From Acidobacteriota bacterium (GTDB lineage Bacteria > Acidobacteriota > Terriglobia > Terriglobales > Acidobacteriaceae), in NCBI GenBank assembly GCA_016196065.1, contig JACPYL010000010.1:744001-808000 (forward strand): a stretch of 64,000 bases of DNA. The letters run 5' to 3'. Positions 53,467 to 63,040 of the stretch are shown here, piece by piece. The notes under the pieces were generated by a model. That model was not told the origin of the DNA, did no database searches, and worked only from the letters and a program-made list of their open reading frames with translations. The position numbers were made by a program, and so were the translations under genes. Each line of letters begins with the position of its first letter. Position 1 is the stretch's first letter.

Positions 53467-56400
53467 ATGCGATTCTATTTCCAGCTCTTCGGGGTGCTGG
53501 CCTTGGCGTGTCTGTCTCGCGCAGAGGTGAAGGTGTGGGAGGGAAAACTCTCATTGCCCACGTATGAAGAGGGAGCGCCTGACCCGAACCCTGCGTTCGA
53601 CCAGTTTGCCAGTAACCGCTTCAACTATCCCTATACTCTGCGTGACACGCTGACAAGCCGGCGTGCGAATCACGACTGGCGAGCGATCTACATCGAGAAC
53701 GAATATTTGAAGTGCTCCGTTCTACCGGACATCGGGGGACATCTCTACACGTGCATCGACAAGCTTTCCGGGCAATCGATGTTCTACGCCAATCCGTCCA
53801 TCAAGAAGGCAGCGGTCGGATATCGAGGAGCGTGGGCGGCGTTCGGCATCGAGTTCAATTTCCCCGTCTCTCACAACTGGGTAAGCATGTCGCCGGTTAA
53901 TTTCGCCTTTCACAAGAATGTGGATGGCAGTGCGTCCGTGATCGTTGGCAATGTGGACCGCGTTTACGGCATGGAATGGACTGTTGAACTATTGCTCCGC
54001 CCGCAGTCGACATTGCTTGAGGAGCGGGTCACGCTTAGCAACCGAAGCGACGTTCGGCACCGCTTTTACTGGTGGAACAACGCTGCGGCCAAGATCTCGG
54101 ATGATTCGCGCATCGTCTATCCCATGCGGTTCGCCGCCAGCCATGGATTTACGGAAGTCACGCCGTGGCCGATGGACCAGGACGGACACGACTTGAGCAT
54201 CATTCGCAATCACGTTCACGGCACGGTTTCGCTCTTTACCCATGGCAGCCGCGAGAACTTCATGGGCGTATGGCATCCGGAGACCAAGACGGGCACCGTA
54301 CATTTTGCGGAATATGAGGACCTTCCCGCCAAGAAGATTTGGTCCTGGGGTGTGGATGCCGAGGGCCTCGACTGGCGCAATGCACTATCCGACGACAAGA
54401 GTGGGTACATAGAAATCCAGGCGGGTCTGTTTCGCAATCAGGAAACCTACTCCTTCATGGAACCGCGCCAGACGATTCGGTTCTCGGAATACTGGATGCC
54501 TGTCCGTGAAATTGCCGGAATATCAAGGGCGAACCTGGCCGGAGTCCTAAGTATCGATCGAAGCGGGAATCATGTGACGGCGGGCTTCAACGCGAATCAA
54601 CCATTTCCCCGAGCGACGGTGGCCATACGAAACGGGAATAAGAATCTGTTTGATGAAACCGTGGATCTCATGCCTGATCATGCCTGGATCCACGACCTTC
54701 CTTTGACCGAGGCGGCGGCCAAGTACACAGTCGAAATTCGGGATGCTCACGGTTCCGTCCTGATTCGCCAAACCGAAGGCGAATATGACTGGGATCCTGA
54801 GTCAGAAATCCACGTGGGACCGCAGTCTCCCTACCGCATACCTGAGGAAGAAAAAAGAACCGACGACGACTGGATTCAGCTAACGAAAGAATACGAACTG
54901 AATGGAAAGATTCTCAGGGCCCTCGACATATATATGGAAGCGCTGCGCCGTTATCCGGGCAGCTTCGACGCCTCGAAAGCAGCAGGGCGCCTGGCCGCCG
55001 CCCTCCTGCGATATGACGAAGCGAAAACTTACCTGGAGTCGGCTCATGCGCGAAACACAGCCGATCCAGAAGTTTCCTACTACCTTGGCATCGCTTATGA
55101 CGGCCTAGGTGAGATGCGCAAGGCGCAAACCGCCTACGAAGAAGCTCAACGTTTTTCTTCTTTTCGCGCTGCTTCGGCGCTAAAGCTGGGAGAGATGTTT
55201 GCCCGCGAAGGTGACCTGACGGAGTCGGAGCGTCATCTCGCGGTTGCTGTAGGTGCGGCGCCGGGAGATGCGCGCTCGCTGGAAGAACTGGTTGCTGTTG
55301 CATCTGCGGCGGGAGATTCGCAAAGAGCCAAGGCGCTCGCTGAGCAGGGAATCCCTCATTTTCCGCTGAGTTTGCTTTTGCGAGAGGAACTGGGCAATCC
55401 GGATCTCAACGTTTTTGCCAACGATTCGACACGGGTTCTAAGCCTCGCAGGGCAATACATACGACTGGGACTTTATCAGCGGGGATTGGCTGTGCTCTCC
55501 CGAAACTATCCACCACCGCTCGCTGACCAGAGCGAGCCGGGCGAACTCCCGCCTGGCAAACATCCGATGATCGCCTACTTCCGCGGCTACTGCCAGGAGC
55601 GGCTCGGACAGCCTGCGACTCGCGACTACACCCTGGCGTCTCAACTTTCGACGTCCTATGTTTTTCCCAGTACTGCTGAGGAACTCATTGCTCTGCGAAG
55701 CGCCATCAAAGCAAATCCCAAGGATGCGTCGGCCCATTATCTGCTGGGCACACTGTATTTCTCGCGCGGACTCACTGAGCCTGCGCTCGCCGAGTGGTCG
55801 AGTGCGCGGGAGGCGAATCGCGATGTGCCTGTACTCAATGCAAGCTTAGGGCTCACTCTTTTGCACGAGAAACATGATGCTGCAGGAGCCGTAGTTGCGT
55901 TTCGGGATGGCCTGCGCACCGACCCTGCGAACGTCACGATCTATCGGGGCGCGGATCAGGCGCTCAGCCTTCTCGCGAGACCCGCCAGCGAAATAGTTCA
56001 CACCCTCGAGCAGTTCCCAGACCTGGCTAACGCCCCCTCCGGGTTGATTTTTGAATTGATCCTTAGCCTTTCTGAGGCAGGAGAGTTTCAGCGCGCCGAG
56101 GATTTTTTTCACGATCGATTTTTTGCGCGCGAGGAGGGTGGGACCAATGTTCGTCAGGTTTGGGTCGAAGTCGAACTGCAAAAAATGCTCTCTCAATCTC
56201 GCAACGGGCGGTGTCCGGATGCTCTGCAAACGGGCGAGCATCTCGGAGCAGTGATCGATGGGTTGCCCTTTACCCGGGACGGATTGGATCCGTTTCTTCA
56301 GTCTGCGCGAACGAACTATCTCGTCGCCACCACCTATGCTGCTTGCGGGCGGACTCAGGAAGCGCAGCGAAAACTGCAGATTGCCTCCGCGGCGAGTGCT

Positions 56401-56679
56401 CCCGATGAATTGCTTTGGGCCTGGCTGGCCTCCAAGAAATTGGCGGTTAGTGATGAGCGGCAGTGGCGAGAGCGCCTGCAGTCTGCCCTTCGGCAAGTGA
56501 CCAATCGGAGTGAAAACAGCAGCTACCCGGGGTGGTGGGACTATAGTGCCGGCGCCCTTGCGGCCGCGCTCGGTCAGAAGCAGGAGGCGGATCTTCAGTT
56601 CCAGAAAGCTCTGCTACTGCCGGATCGCATGTTGTCATACCACCTCACCAGGCTCGCGCGTATCGAGACGGTTCATTGA
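53467..56679 (+). CDS. DUF5107-TPR protein
   Basis: A 1070-aa exported protein (signal peptide MRFYFQLFGVLALACLSRA). The N-terminal part (about 20-420) is a DUF5107-type domain, a galactose-mutarotase-like beta-supersandwich (EYLKCSVLPDIGGHLYTCID, HRFYWWNNAAAKISDDSRIV, WHPETKTGTVHFAEY). The rest (about 470-1070) is a long TPR array (for example ALDIYMEALRRYPGSFDASK, AHYLLGTLYFSRGLTEPALA). Its ATG directly follows the preceding TAG. The combination is common in Acidobacteriota and Bacteroidota glycan loci. Its role is unknown; carbohydrate binding with protein scaffolding is inferred. Confidence 0.85.
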   Translation: MRFYFQLFGVLALACLSRAEVKVWEGKLSLPTYEEGAPDPNPAFDQFASNRFNYPYTLRDTLTSRRANHDWRAIYIENEYLKCSVLPDIGGHLYTCIDKLSGQSMFYANPSIKKAAVGYRGAWAAFGIEFNFPVSHNWVSMSPVNFAFHKNVDGSASVIVGNVDRVYGMEWTVELLLRPQSTLLEERVTLSNRSDVRHRFYWWNNAAAKISDDSRIVYPMRFAASHGFTEVTPWPMDQDGHDLSIIRNHVHGTVSLFTHGSRENFMGVWHPETKTGTVHFAEYEDLPAKKIWSWGVDAEGLDWRNALSDDKSGYIEIQAGLFRNQETYSFMEPRQTIRFSEYWMPVREIAGISRANLAGVLSIDRSGNHVTAGFNANQPFPRATVAIRNGNKNLFDETVDLMPDHAWIHDLPLTEAAAKYTVEIRDAHGSVLIRQTEGEYDWDPESEIHVGPQSPYRIPEEEKRTDDDWIQLTKEYELNGKILRALDIYMEALRRYPGSFDASKAAGRLAAALLRYDEAKTYLESAHARNTADPEVSYYLGIAYDGLGEMRKAQTAYEEAQRFSSFRAASALKLGEMFAREGDLTESERHLAVAVGAAPGDARSLEELVAVASAAGDSQRAKALAEQGIPHFPLSLLLREELGNPDLNVFANDSTRVLSLAGQYIRLGLYQRGLAVLSRNYPPPLADQSEPGELPPGKHPMIAYFRGYCQERLGQPATRDYTLASQLSTSYVFPSTAEELIALRSAIKANPKDASAHYLLGTLYFSRGLTEPALAEWSSAREANRDVPVLNASLGLTLLHEKHDAAGAVVAFRDGLRTDPANVTIYRGADQALSLLARPASEIVHTLEQFPDLANAPSGLIFELILSLSEAGEFQRAEDFFHDRFFAREEGGTNVRQVWVEVELQKMLSQSRNGRCPDALQTGEHLGAVIDGLPFTRDGLDPFLQSARTNYLVATTYAACGRTQEAQRKLQIASAASAPDELLWAWLASKKLAVSDERQWRERLQSALRQVTNRSENSSYPGWWDYSAGALAAALGQKQEADLQFQKALLLPDRMLSYHLTRLARIETVH

Positions 56680-56777
56680 GTTTCGCAGTGAAAACGAATG
56701 GGACAAGCGGAAGACGGTGCTAAGCAACAGGTTAAGAGTTCGTTGTGGGCAGTAACAACTAAGGAAAGAACAGGAAA

Positions 56778-57533
56778 TTGCAATTGAACATTAAAGTGTT
56801 GGCAGACAAGGAATCGCTAGGCCGCACGGCAGCGGATCATGCGGCAAGTTCTCTTCGGCGTGCGATCCACGATCAGGGAGGCGCACGCATCATCGCAGCG
56901 ACTGGAGCTTCCCAATTTGAATTTCTGGATGCATTAACCAGCGCGCCGGGCATCGACTGGGGCCGCGTCGAAGTGTTTCACCTCGACGAATACGTCGGAC
57001 TTCCCATCACCCACCCCGCAAGTTTCCGCAAATATCTCTTCGAGAGGCTGATTCACAAGACCGGCGTTACTCGATACCACTTGCTGGATGGCGACGGAGA
57101 CCCGGAGGCTAGCATACGGAAAGTTGCGAGGAGCCTCCAATCGAAACCCGTTGACATTGCTTTTGCTGGAATCGGAGAGAATGCGCACATTGCGTTTAAC
57201 GATCCGCCCGCGAATTTTGAGACGGATGAGCCGTATCTCATCGTTGACCTCGACGATGCCTGCCGCCAGCAGCAGGTCAACGAAGGTTGGTTTGCGGAGC
57301 TTAAGGATGTTCCTCGAAAGGCAATCTCGATGTCCGTGCGAGAATTGATGCGCGCCAAGGAAATCATCGCGATTGTCCCGGACACGCGCAAGGCGCAGGC
57401 CGTGAAGATGTGCCTTGAGGGAGAGGTTAGTCCAATGGTGCCTGCCTCGATTTTGCGCAACCACCCCAACGCGACCCTTTATCTCGATCACGATTCGGCT
57501 GCGCTCTTGAGTTCGGGAGTCTCCACCAGGTAA
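56778..57533 (+). CDS. nagB: Glucosamine-6-phosphate deaminase-family protein
   Basis: A 251-aa cytoplasmic enzyme of the NagB/RpiA/6-phosphogluconolactonase fold. It converts glucosamine-6-phosphate (or galactosamine-6-phosphate in AgaI-like members) to the keto-hexose phosphate plus ammonia. Visible motifs: [14 protein letters not shown] (phosphate loop), VFHLDEYVG and [14 protein letters not shown]. Relative to E. coli NagB the catalytic GNDGH segment reads GENAH, an Asn-for-Asp form also known in other members. Starts are TTG 56778 or TTG 56784; the second has the better distance from AGGAAA. With agaS it gives the locus two amino-sugar-phosphate deaminase candidates. Confidence 0.87.
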   Translation: MQLNIKVLADKESLGRTAADHAASSLRRAIHDQGGARIIAATGASQFEFLDALTSAPGIDWGRVEVFHLDEYVGLPITHPASFRKYLFERLIHKTGVTRYHLLDGDGDPEASIRKVARSLQSKPVDIAFAGIGENAHIAFNDPPANFETDEPYLIVDLDDACRQQQVNEGWFAELKDVPRKAISMSVRELMRAKEIIAIVPDTRKAQAVKMCLEGEVSPMVPASILRNHPNATLYLDHDSAALLSSGVSTR

Positions 57534-57545
57534 CTTCCGCCACCT

Positions 57546-58871
57546 ATGCCAGTTCTCACGCCAGGCACTGCGCCGACGGTGCGGCCTATTCGCAATCTGC
57601 GCTGGTGGATCTGCGCGCTGCTCTTCGCGTCGACCGTCATCAATTACATTGACCGCCAGACTCTTTCGCTACTCTCGCCTTACCTCAAGCAGATCTACCA
57701 TTGGACCAATAGCGACTACGCGAATCTGCTCATCGGATTTCGAATTGCCTACTCGATCGGCCAGACCGTATTTGGCAGGCTGATGGATCGTCTGGGGACC
57801 AGACGTGGGCTGACGCTTTCCGTCCTTTGGTACTCCCTGGTATCGATTGCCACTTCTCTGGCAAGCGGATTCTACAGTTTCGCGACTTTCAGGTTTCTTC
57901 TGGGCGCGGGCGAATCCGCGAATTGGCCAGGCGCCATAAAGGCAGTGTCCGAGTGGTTTCCTAAGCGCGAACGGGCGCTGGCCACGGCATTCTATGACAG
58001 CGGCTCATCGATCGGGGGAGCAATCGCTCCATTCATCGTGCTACCCATCTATTTTCGTTGGGGATGGCGACCCGTTTTTGTGATTCCCGGCCTGTTAGGG
58101 CTTGTGTGGCTTTTAATATGGCGCAAGTCGTATCGCAGCCCTCAAGAACATCCGCGCCTGAGTAGTGAGGAACGCGCAATGATCCTCGCGGATTCTTCTG
58201 ATGATGGCGGTTCCACAGGGAAATCTCATCCAAGCTGGATTGCACTGCTTAGGCTCCCTCAGACTTGGGGAGTGATTGTTGCCAGAGCCTTTACGGATCC
58301 GGTGTGGTACTTCATCGCGGATTGGTTTCCGATCTATCTGGTGGCCAAGGGAATTTCTTTGAAAAGCGGCTTGATTGCGATCTGGATTCCATTTATCGCG
58401 GCCGATCTCGGAAACTTTTTCGGCGGCGCAACATCCGGATATCTGATCAAGAAAGGGTGGTCGCTCGGCGCTGCCCGCAAAGCGCTTATCGTCTTCGGCG
58501 GCGTCGGTGTGACTCTCCTGATCCCGACGATTCTCACCGTGAACCTTGCAGCGCTTACCTTGCTGTTTGCGCTTTCGACTTTTTGCTACGCCGCATTTTC
58601 GACGATCGCGAATGTATTGCCCTCTGATCTCTTCGCGAGCGATTCCGTGGCTTCGGTGAGTGGATTGAGTGGGACGGGCTCGGGCCTCGGGACGATCGTT
58701 GCGTTCAAATTGATTGGCTATTTAACCGACGCAAATCAGTCTCTGGCTACCCACTCGTTTGATTCGATCATTATCGTGGCGGGCCTGGTGCCGTTCGTAG
58801 GGATGATTCTGGTGCTCCTGCTTGTTCGGAATAATGCGGCCACTCGGCAAGGTCTGGTGCGCCCAATCTAA
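57546..58871 (+). CDS. MFS transporter, hexuronate/anion-cation symporter type
   Basis: A 441-aa membrane protein with 12 helices of the ACS family that includes ExuT: NYIDRQTLSLLSPYLKQIYH in helix 1 and GRLMDRLGTRRGL as the MFS loop motif, plus GAGESANWPGAIKAVSEWFP, which is characteristic of hexuronate/glucarate carriers. It is 12 bp after nagB, likely in the same transcript. Proton-linked import of a uronate or aldonate released by the lyase is the likely role. It converges with the regulator gene at 58893. Confidence 0.87.
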   Translation: MPVLTPGTAPTVRPIRNLRWWICALLFASTVINYIDRQTLSLLSPYLKQIYHWTNSDYANLLIGFRIAYSIGQTVFGRLMDRLGTRRGLTLSVLWYSLVSIATSLASGFYSFATFRFLLGAGESANWPGAIKAVSEWFPKRERALATAFYDSGSSIGGAIAPFIVLPIYFRWGWRPVFVIPGLLGLVWLLIWRKSYRSPQEHPRLSSEERAMILADSSDDGGSTGKSHPSWIALLRLPQTWGVIVARAFTDPVWYFIADWFPIYLVAKGISLKSGLIAIWIPFIAADLGNFFGGATSGYLIKKGWSLGAARKALIVFGGVGVTLLIPTILTVNLAALTLLFALSTFCYAAFSTIANVLPSDLFASDSVASVSGLSGTGSGLGTIVAFKLIGYLTDANQSLATHSFDSIIIVAGLVPFVGMILVLLLVRNNAATRQGLVRPI

Positions 58872-58892
58872 TGGTGAGAGGTAGGTTCGACG

Positions 58893-60179
58893 TCAGAGAA
58901 CATTTTCTTGAAGGTACGTCGATGTTCCCAAGGCAGGGTTTGACGCGATGGCCCGAACGCTTTCACGGCGAATGAGTTCCGTTGGCATGACAAGTTGCTG
59001 CGGAGGCAAATCGGGTTCCTGAATGCGGCGCACGGTAAATTCAGCTAGATGTCCACCAAGCTCCTTGGGGAACTCGCGCACGGTGGTAAGCCCCGGATGC
59101 AAGACTTCGCCGATTGTGTCATTGAAACCCGCGACGCTGATGTCATCGGGAATTCGGATTCCAGATTCCTGCAGAGCCTGATATACCCCTGAGGCTGCCT
59201 GATCGGTGCCCACAAACAATGCTGTCGGCCGCTCTCCCTTCGCCAGCAGGGCCTTTACAGCCAAGTACCCGAGTTCACGATCTTCGGAGCTAATGTCGCT
59301 GAAGCGGGGCTCAAGGTCGGCTTCGCTCATGGCGTGGAGGTAGCCGTCAGCGCAACGAGCGAACCAGGGGAGACGCCGGTTGCCGATATACCAGATCTTT
59401 CTGTGCCCCTCAGCGATCAGGTATCGCGTAATCTCGGTGGAACCGCTTACATCGTCCGTGAAAACACAGTCATATTTTTCCGGTTGCCATTCGCCGACGA
59501 TGTTGTTTCCTACCAAAGAGAAGGCGATACGTTTCTCGGAGAGTGCCGACAGAATGCTGGCCGAATGTGTCCCGGTCAGAATCACGCCACCCGGCCGGTT
59601 CGGTCGCATCAGCGCCTCTGGAAGATGCACGGTTCCCATCGGTGATTTCAAATCCGATCGAAAACATATGAACTGCATGTCCCAATCATGCTGGGCGCAG
59701 TATCCCTCGGCCCCAAGAAGGATTTTGGACTGAAACTCGTTCACCGTGTCGCGATTACCCAACACAAAGGTGATGGTGCGATTTCTTCTGCCGGCTTCCA
59801 AGGTCGTACCCAGTTTGCGAGCGGCGGCAGTTACTACAGACCGTACCGAGGGGGCAACCCGAGGATTTCCATTGGCCACGCGCAAGACTGTAGACGGGCT
59901 AACCTTTGCGAGGCGTGCAATTTCAACATACTTCTGCGGTTCGGGGGACTCCGAGGCGAGATCTGCATCGGCTGGCAACTTGTGGATCGCTCCACCGTGC
60001 GAACGTACGGCCAGGTCCTCCGAACACAAGGCGTCCAGATCTCCCCGCGCGGTAACGGCAGAAACTGCGAATCGCTCGACCAGTTCGCGCACCGTAATCT
60101 GTCCTGTTTGCTCAATCAGGTCCAGGATTTTACGGCGACGCTGCTCCGCCAACAGACGAGTGTCCTTGCCTCTGGTCAT
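58893..60179 (-). CDS. Transcriptional regulator fusing DeoR-type HTH, LacI-type HTH and sugar-binding domain
   Basis: A 428-aa regulator with an unusual order. Residues 13-66 form a DeoR-type winged HTH (RRRKILDLIEQTGQITVREL, VRSHGGAI). Residues 84-124 form a LacI-type HTH (YVEIARLAKVSPSTVLRVAN). Residues 136-410 form a periplasmic-binding-protein-like effector domain (GGVILTG, VFTDDVSGS, IWYIGNRR, ALFVGTDQAASGVY, DISVAGFNDT). LacI proteins normally have only the middle and last parts. No break in the frame is seen, so both DNA-binding units are probably made. It is divergent from the heparinase-like gene and near the catabolic operon, making it the candidate local regulator. Confidence 0.88.
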   Translation of the reverse strand: MTRGKDTRLLAEQRRRKILDLIEQTGQITVRELVERFAVSAVTARGDLDALCSEDLAVRSHGGAIHKLPADADLASESPEPQKYVEIARLAKVSPSTVLRVANGNPRVAPSVRSVVTAAARKLGTTLEAGRRNRTITFVLGNRDTVNEFQSKILLGAEGYCAQHDWDMQFICFRSDLKSPMGTVHLPEALMRPNRPGGVILTGTHSASILSALSEKRIAFSLVGNNIVGEWQPEKYDCVFTDDVSGSTEITRYLIAEGHRKIWYIGNRRLPWFARCADGYLHAMSEADLEPRFSDISSEDRELGYLAVKALLAKGERPTALFVGTDQAASGVYQALQESGIRIPDDISVAGFNDTIGEVLHPGLTTVREFPKELGGHLAEFTVRRIQEPDLPPQQLVMPTELIRRESVRAIASNPALGTSTYLQENVL

Positions 60180-60460
60180 TTGCGAAATGAATCTCCTGCA
60201 AAATCTATGATAACTGGAAGCACTTTACTCTTTATACACCGACGTGAAGGAAAATAAAAGAAAGTGAAGTCATCGAGAGCTCCGGCGAGGTCAAAATGCT
60301 TGCAGCCCAATGATTACAGTCTGTGCGCGACGGGCATGCCTGGCACGCTCGCAATGATTCCGATCCCAAAGAATTGATCTGCTTGCGTTTGCTTGCGATT
60401 ACTTTCGTTAGAGTGTACAAAGGGACTTGCCACGTGGCAGGGTTGAGGGAACCAGTCTAA
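60180..60460. promoter_or_regulatory. Divergent control region with motif copies and a 12-bp palindrome
   Basis: Between the regulator and heparinase-like genes. It holds CGATTACTTTC at 60396-60406 (identical to 44800-44810), ACTTTCTTTTATTTTC on the minus strand at about 60252-60267, and the perfect palindrome TGCCACGTGGCA at 60428-60439, 22 bp before the lyase start. These are candidate operators for the neighbouring regulator. Confidence 0.45.
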
Positions 60461-62809
60461 ATGAGACGGCGTGATTTTCTTGCAGCCTTGGCGGCGTCAG
60501 CCCTCCTTAACCCATCGAAAGGCCTGTCACAGGTCCCGTTGCAGCGCCGTCGACTGTTGATTTCCGCTACTGATCCGTTCACAGGTCTGGCCTTGCTGCG
60601 GACGCGGTATGCGGCTGGAATGCGTCCTTCTCAGGACATGGAGGGCTGGGCGCTGTCGTGGCTGCTCACAGGTGAACAGAGCTTCGCTGAACAGGCGCTC
60701 ACGGCCATGCGTTCCGGCCACGTTGCGAAGGGCGCCAAGCCCTCGCGCTCGTGGGCGGACTATGCCCGCTGGTCGTTGGCATTCGATTGGCTCTCAGGTT
60801 ATCCAGGATTCGAGCCAGCCCTACAGGATCGGATTGCGGCTGAACTCATGGAAGGCGCCGCAGCAATGCTAGCGACAGCCGACTTTTCAGATCCAAGCCA
60901 GTTCTCTTATCACAACTACAGCCTGCGCTACCTCGCGTTGCCGACATTTGTCTCCGCGGCGCTCGAGGGCTATGCGGGTTGCAACAATCGATGTAGTTCC
61001 TGGCGAGCGCAGGTGGCGAAGTGCCTCGCCAATATCCTCGAGACCACAAATCTAGTTTCGCCGGAAGGCAGTTACCACGAGTCCATGGACTATATGCGGA
61101 TCACATGGTCCTGCCTGACGCTGCTCGCGGAGTTGCAGCGCACGACCACTGGCATCGATCCCGCCCACCGTTATTCTGTGTTCGCCAATATCGGCAACAC
61201 TTACTTGTACAAGATCCTGCCCGATGGAACGCCGTCGCGAGAAGGCGACAATGAATATCCGATTCTGGATCTGCGCGACACCGCCGTGTTGGGCTATGCC
61301 GTCAATCGATTCAAGGATCCCTACAGCGCCTGGCTTTTGCGGAAGAGTGGTTTCGTCCCGAAACAATGGGTCATTCCGGTCCTCGAATTTCTCTGGGATG
61401 ACCCCGAAGTCACGGCGCGCGACCCAGCGTCAACAACAGAGAATGAATTGCCGCGCGCGCGCTATTTTCCGGGAGTAGGCCATCTGGTGATGCGCGACGG
61501 CTGGAAATCCGATTCAACCTGGATCGAATTCGATTGCGGTCCTTATCTGGCGAAGCACCAGCACCTCGATCAGAACCAGATCACGATCTACCATCAAGGG
61601 TATTTGGCGATTGACAGTGGCGCTGATTACACAGATAGCGAGAGCCCACATTACCTCAACTACTATCGCCGCACGATCGCTCACAATACCGTATTGGTCT
61701 ACGATCCGCGTGAAAAATTCTTTTGGTCGCAGAATTTGTTGGCAGCGGCCAACGACGGCGGCCAACGTATGGATTCCTCGCGCCTTTGGAACACGGTGCG
61801 GGGCCCCGAAGATTGGGAGCACACCCGGGACTTGTGGAATCTGGGCACCATGCGGGTGGTCGATCATGCACCAGGCCACTACGACTACGCGTTGGGCGAT
61901 GCGACCAACGCCTATTCGCGTGACAAATTGAAAAAATTCACGCGTGAAGTTCTTTACGTGCCGGAAAAGAACCTGCTATTTGTTTTCGACCACGTCGTGA
62001 GCGTCGATCCTGCCTTCCGCAAGGTGTGGCTCCTTCACGGCGTCAACCAGCCAAGCGTGGACGCGGATGACGGAAAGGCAACAGAGAAGACGAAAGAATT
62101 CAGCAATGCTGCAACCTTCCGTTTCCGCGAGGGCTCCGGAGAACTGCTGGTGCACTCACTGTTGCCATGCGACCGCGTGGTTACGCGCCGCGGCGGCCAG
62201 GGCGCCGATTTCTTTTGCCCCGGGGATGAACGTGGCGGCGCTTGGGGTAGCGGCGAAAATTGGCCGTTGGATCCGCAAGAAGGGTCCGAGATACCCGAGG
62301 ATCCCAAGCTCCGGCGGATGTGGAAAACGTTTTGGGGCGCTGATTTTTCCAAGGTTCAGCCTTCGAACCGAAAGAATGTGGTGCCGGGCGCGTGGCGTGT
62401 GGAAGTGTCGCCGGCGCAACCAGCGCAGGAAGACTTTTTCCTTCACGTTTTTGAAATTGGAGAGACCGGTATTGTTGGTAAGCGCACGGAGTTGATCGAT
62501 GGAGCCAACTTTATCGGCGCTGCCACCGAGTCTGGGCCTTTCGCATTGTTCGCCAAGTCGGATTCCTCTGTGCTTGGCGGAGAAGCATATTTGCCAAATC
62601 TCGCTTGCGATTCACTTGTTGTATCGGGGCTCCAGCCAGACACCGTGTACGAGCTGAGCTTTACCGGGCCGAACGTTGCTAAGTCCTCGGCGTCGCCGCC
62701 GCCCGGTGTCTTGATCGATATGCTCCGGCCCCGCTCTAACAGCAAAGGAATCGTGCGAGTGGAAAAGCCCCACCTGGGCGATCTGAGTCTTCGAATAAAT
62801 CGAGTTTGA
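60461..62809 (+). CDS. Heparinase II/III-family polysaccharide lyase
   Basis: A 782-aa protein with twin-arginine-like signal MRRRDFLAALAASALLNPSK. The N-terminal half (about 40-330) is an alpha/alpha toroid (WALSWLLTGEQSFAEQALTA, ARWSLAFDWLSG, YHNYSLRYLALP, SPEGSYHESMDYM). The C-terminal half is the heparinase II/III beta domain (LAKHQHLDQNQITIYHQGYL, then IAHNTVLV). The His and Tyr residues in these blocks are those used by such lyases to cleave uronic-acid-containing glycans by beta-elimination. Exact substrate (heparin-, chondroitin-, alginate-like) cannot be told. It is the strongest pointer to a uronate-containing polymer as target of the locus. Confidence 0.87.
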   Translation: MRRRDFLAALAASALLNPSKGLSQVPLQRRRLLISATDPFTGLALLRTRYAAGMRPSQDMEGWALSWLLTGEQSFAEQALTAMRSGHVAKGAKPSRSWADYARWSLAFDWLSGYPGFEPALQDRIAAELMEGAAAMLATADFSDPSQFSYHNYSLRYLALPTFVSAALEGYAGCNNRCSSWRAQVAKCLANILETTNLVSPEGSYHESMDYMRITWSCLTLLAELQRTTTGIDPAHRYSVFANIGNTYLYKILPDGTPSREGDNEYPILDLRDTAVLGYAVNRFKDPYSAWLLRKSGFVPKQWVIPVLEFLWDDPEVTARDPASTTENELPRARYFPGVGHLVMRDGWKSDSTWIEFDCGPYLAKHQHLDQNQITIYHQGYLAIDSGADYTDSESPHYLNYYRRTIAHNTVLVYDPREKFFWSQNLLAAANDGGQRMDSSRLWNTVRGPEDWEHTRDLWNLGTMRVVDHAPGHYDYALGDATNAYSRDKLKKFTREVLYVPEKNLLFVFDHVVSVDPAFRKVWLLHGVNQPSVDADDGKATEKTKEFSNAATFRFREGSGELLVHSLLPCDRVVTRRGGQGADFFCPGDERGGAWGSGENWPLDPQEGSEIPEDPKLRRMWKTFWGADFSKVQPSNRKNVVPGAWRVEVSPAQPAQEDFFLHVFEIGETGIVGKRTELIDGANFIGAATESGPFALFAKSDSSVLGGEAYLPNLACDSLVVSGLQPDTVYELSFTGPNVAKSSASPPPGVLIDMLRPRSNSKGIVRVEKPHLGDLSLRINRV

Positions 62810-62840
62810 TTTTCTTCCCTTACCATCTGGACCAATGTCC

Positions 62841-62856
62841 AAAACCCTCGGGTTTT
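62841..62856. terminator. Weak hairpin after heparinase-like gene
   Basis: AAAACCCTCGGGTTTT forms a short stem with a very small loop about 30 bp after the stop codon. It may end transcription in either direction, but the stem is short. Confidence 0.25.
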
Positions 62857-63040
62857 CGCTCCTGAGCTCCCAACCTAGACTGCCTTGAAGCCATGGAGCG
62901 AACTACGACTGAAGATCGTCATTGGTCACCGAGCTACACGACATAGAGCACATCCAAACGTGACGACCCGCACAGCCTGACCGCTCATTCCACGTACAAG
63001 ATAGAAAATAGCGGGTTATTGAGATGGGTTCGGAGGGGAT

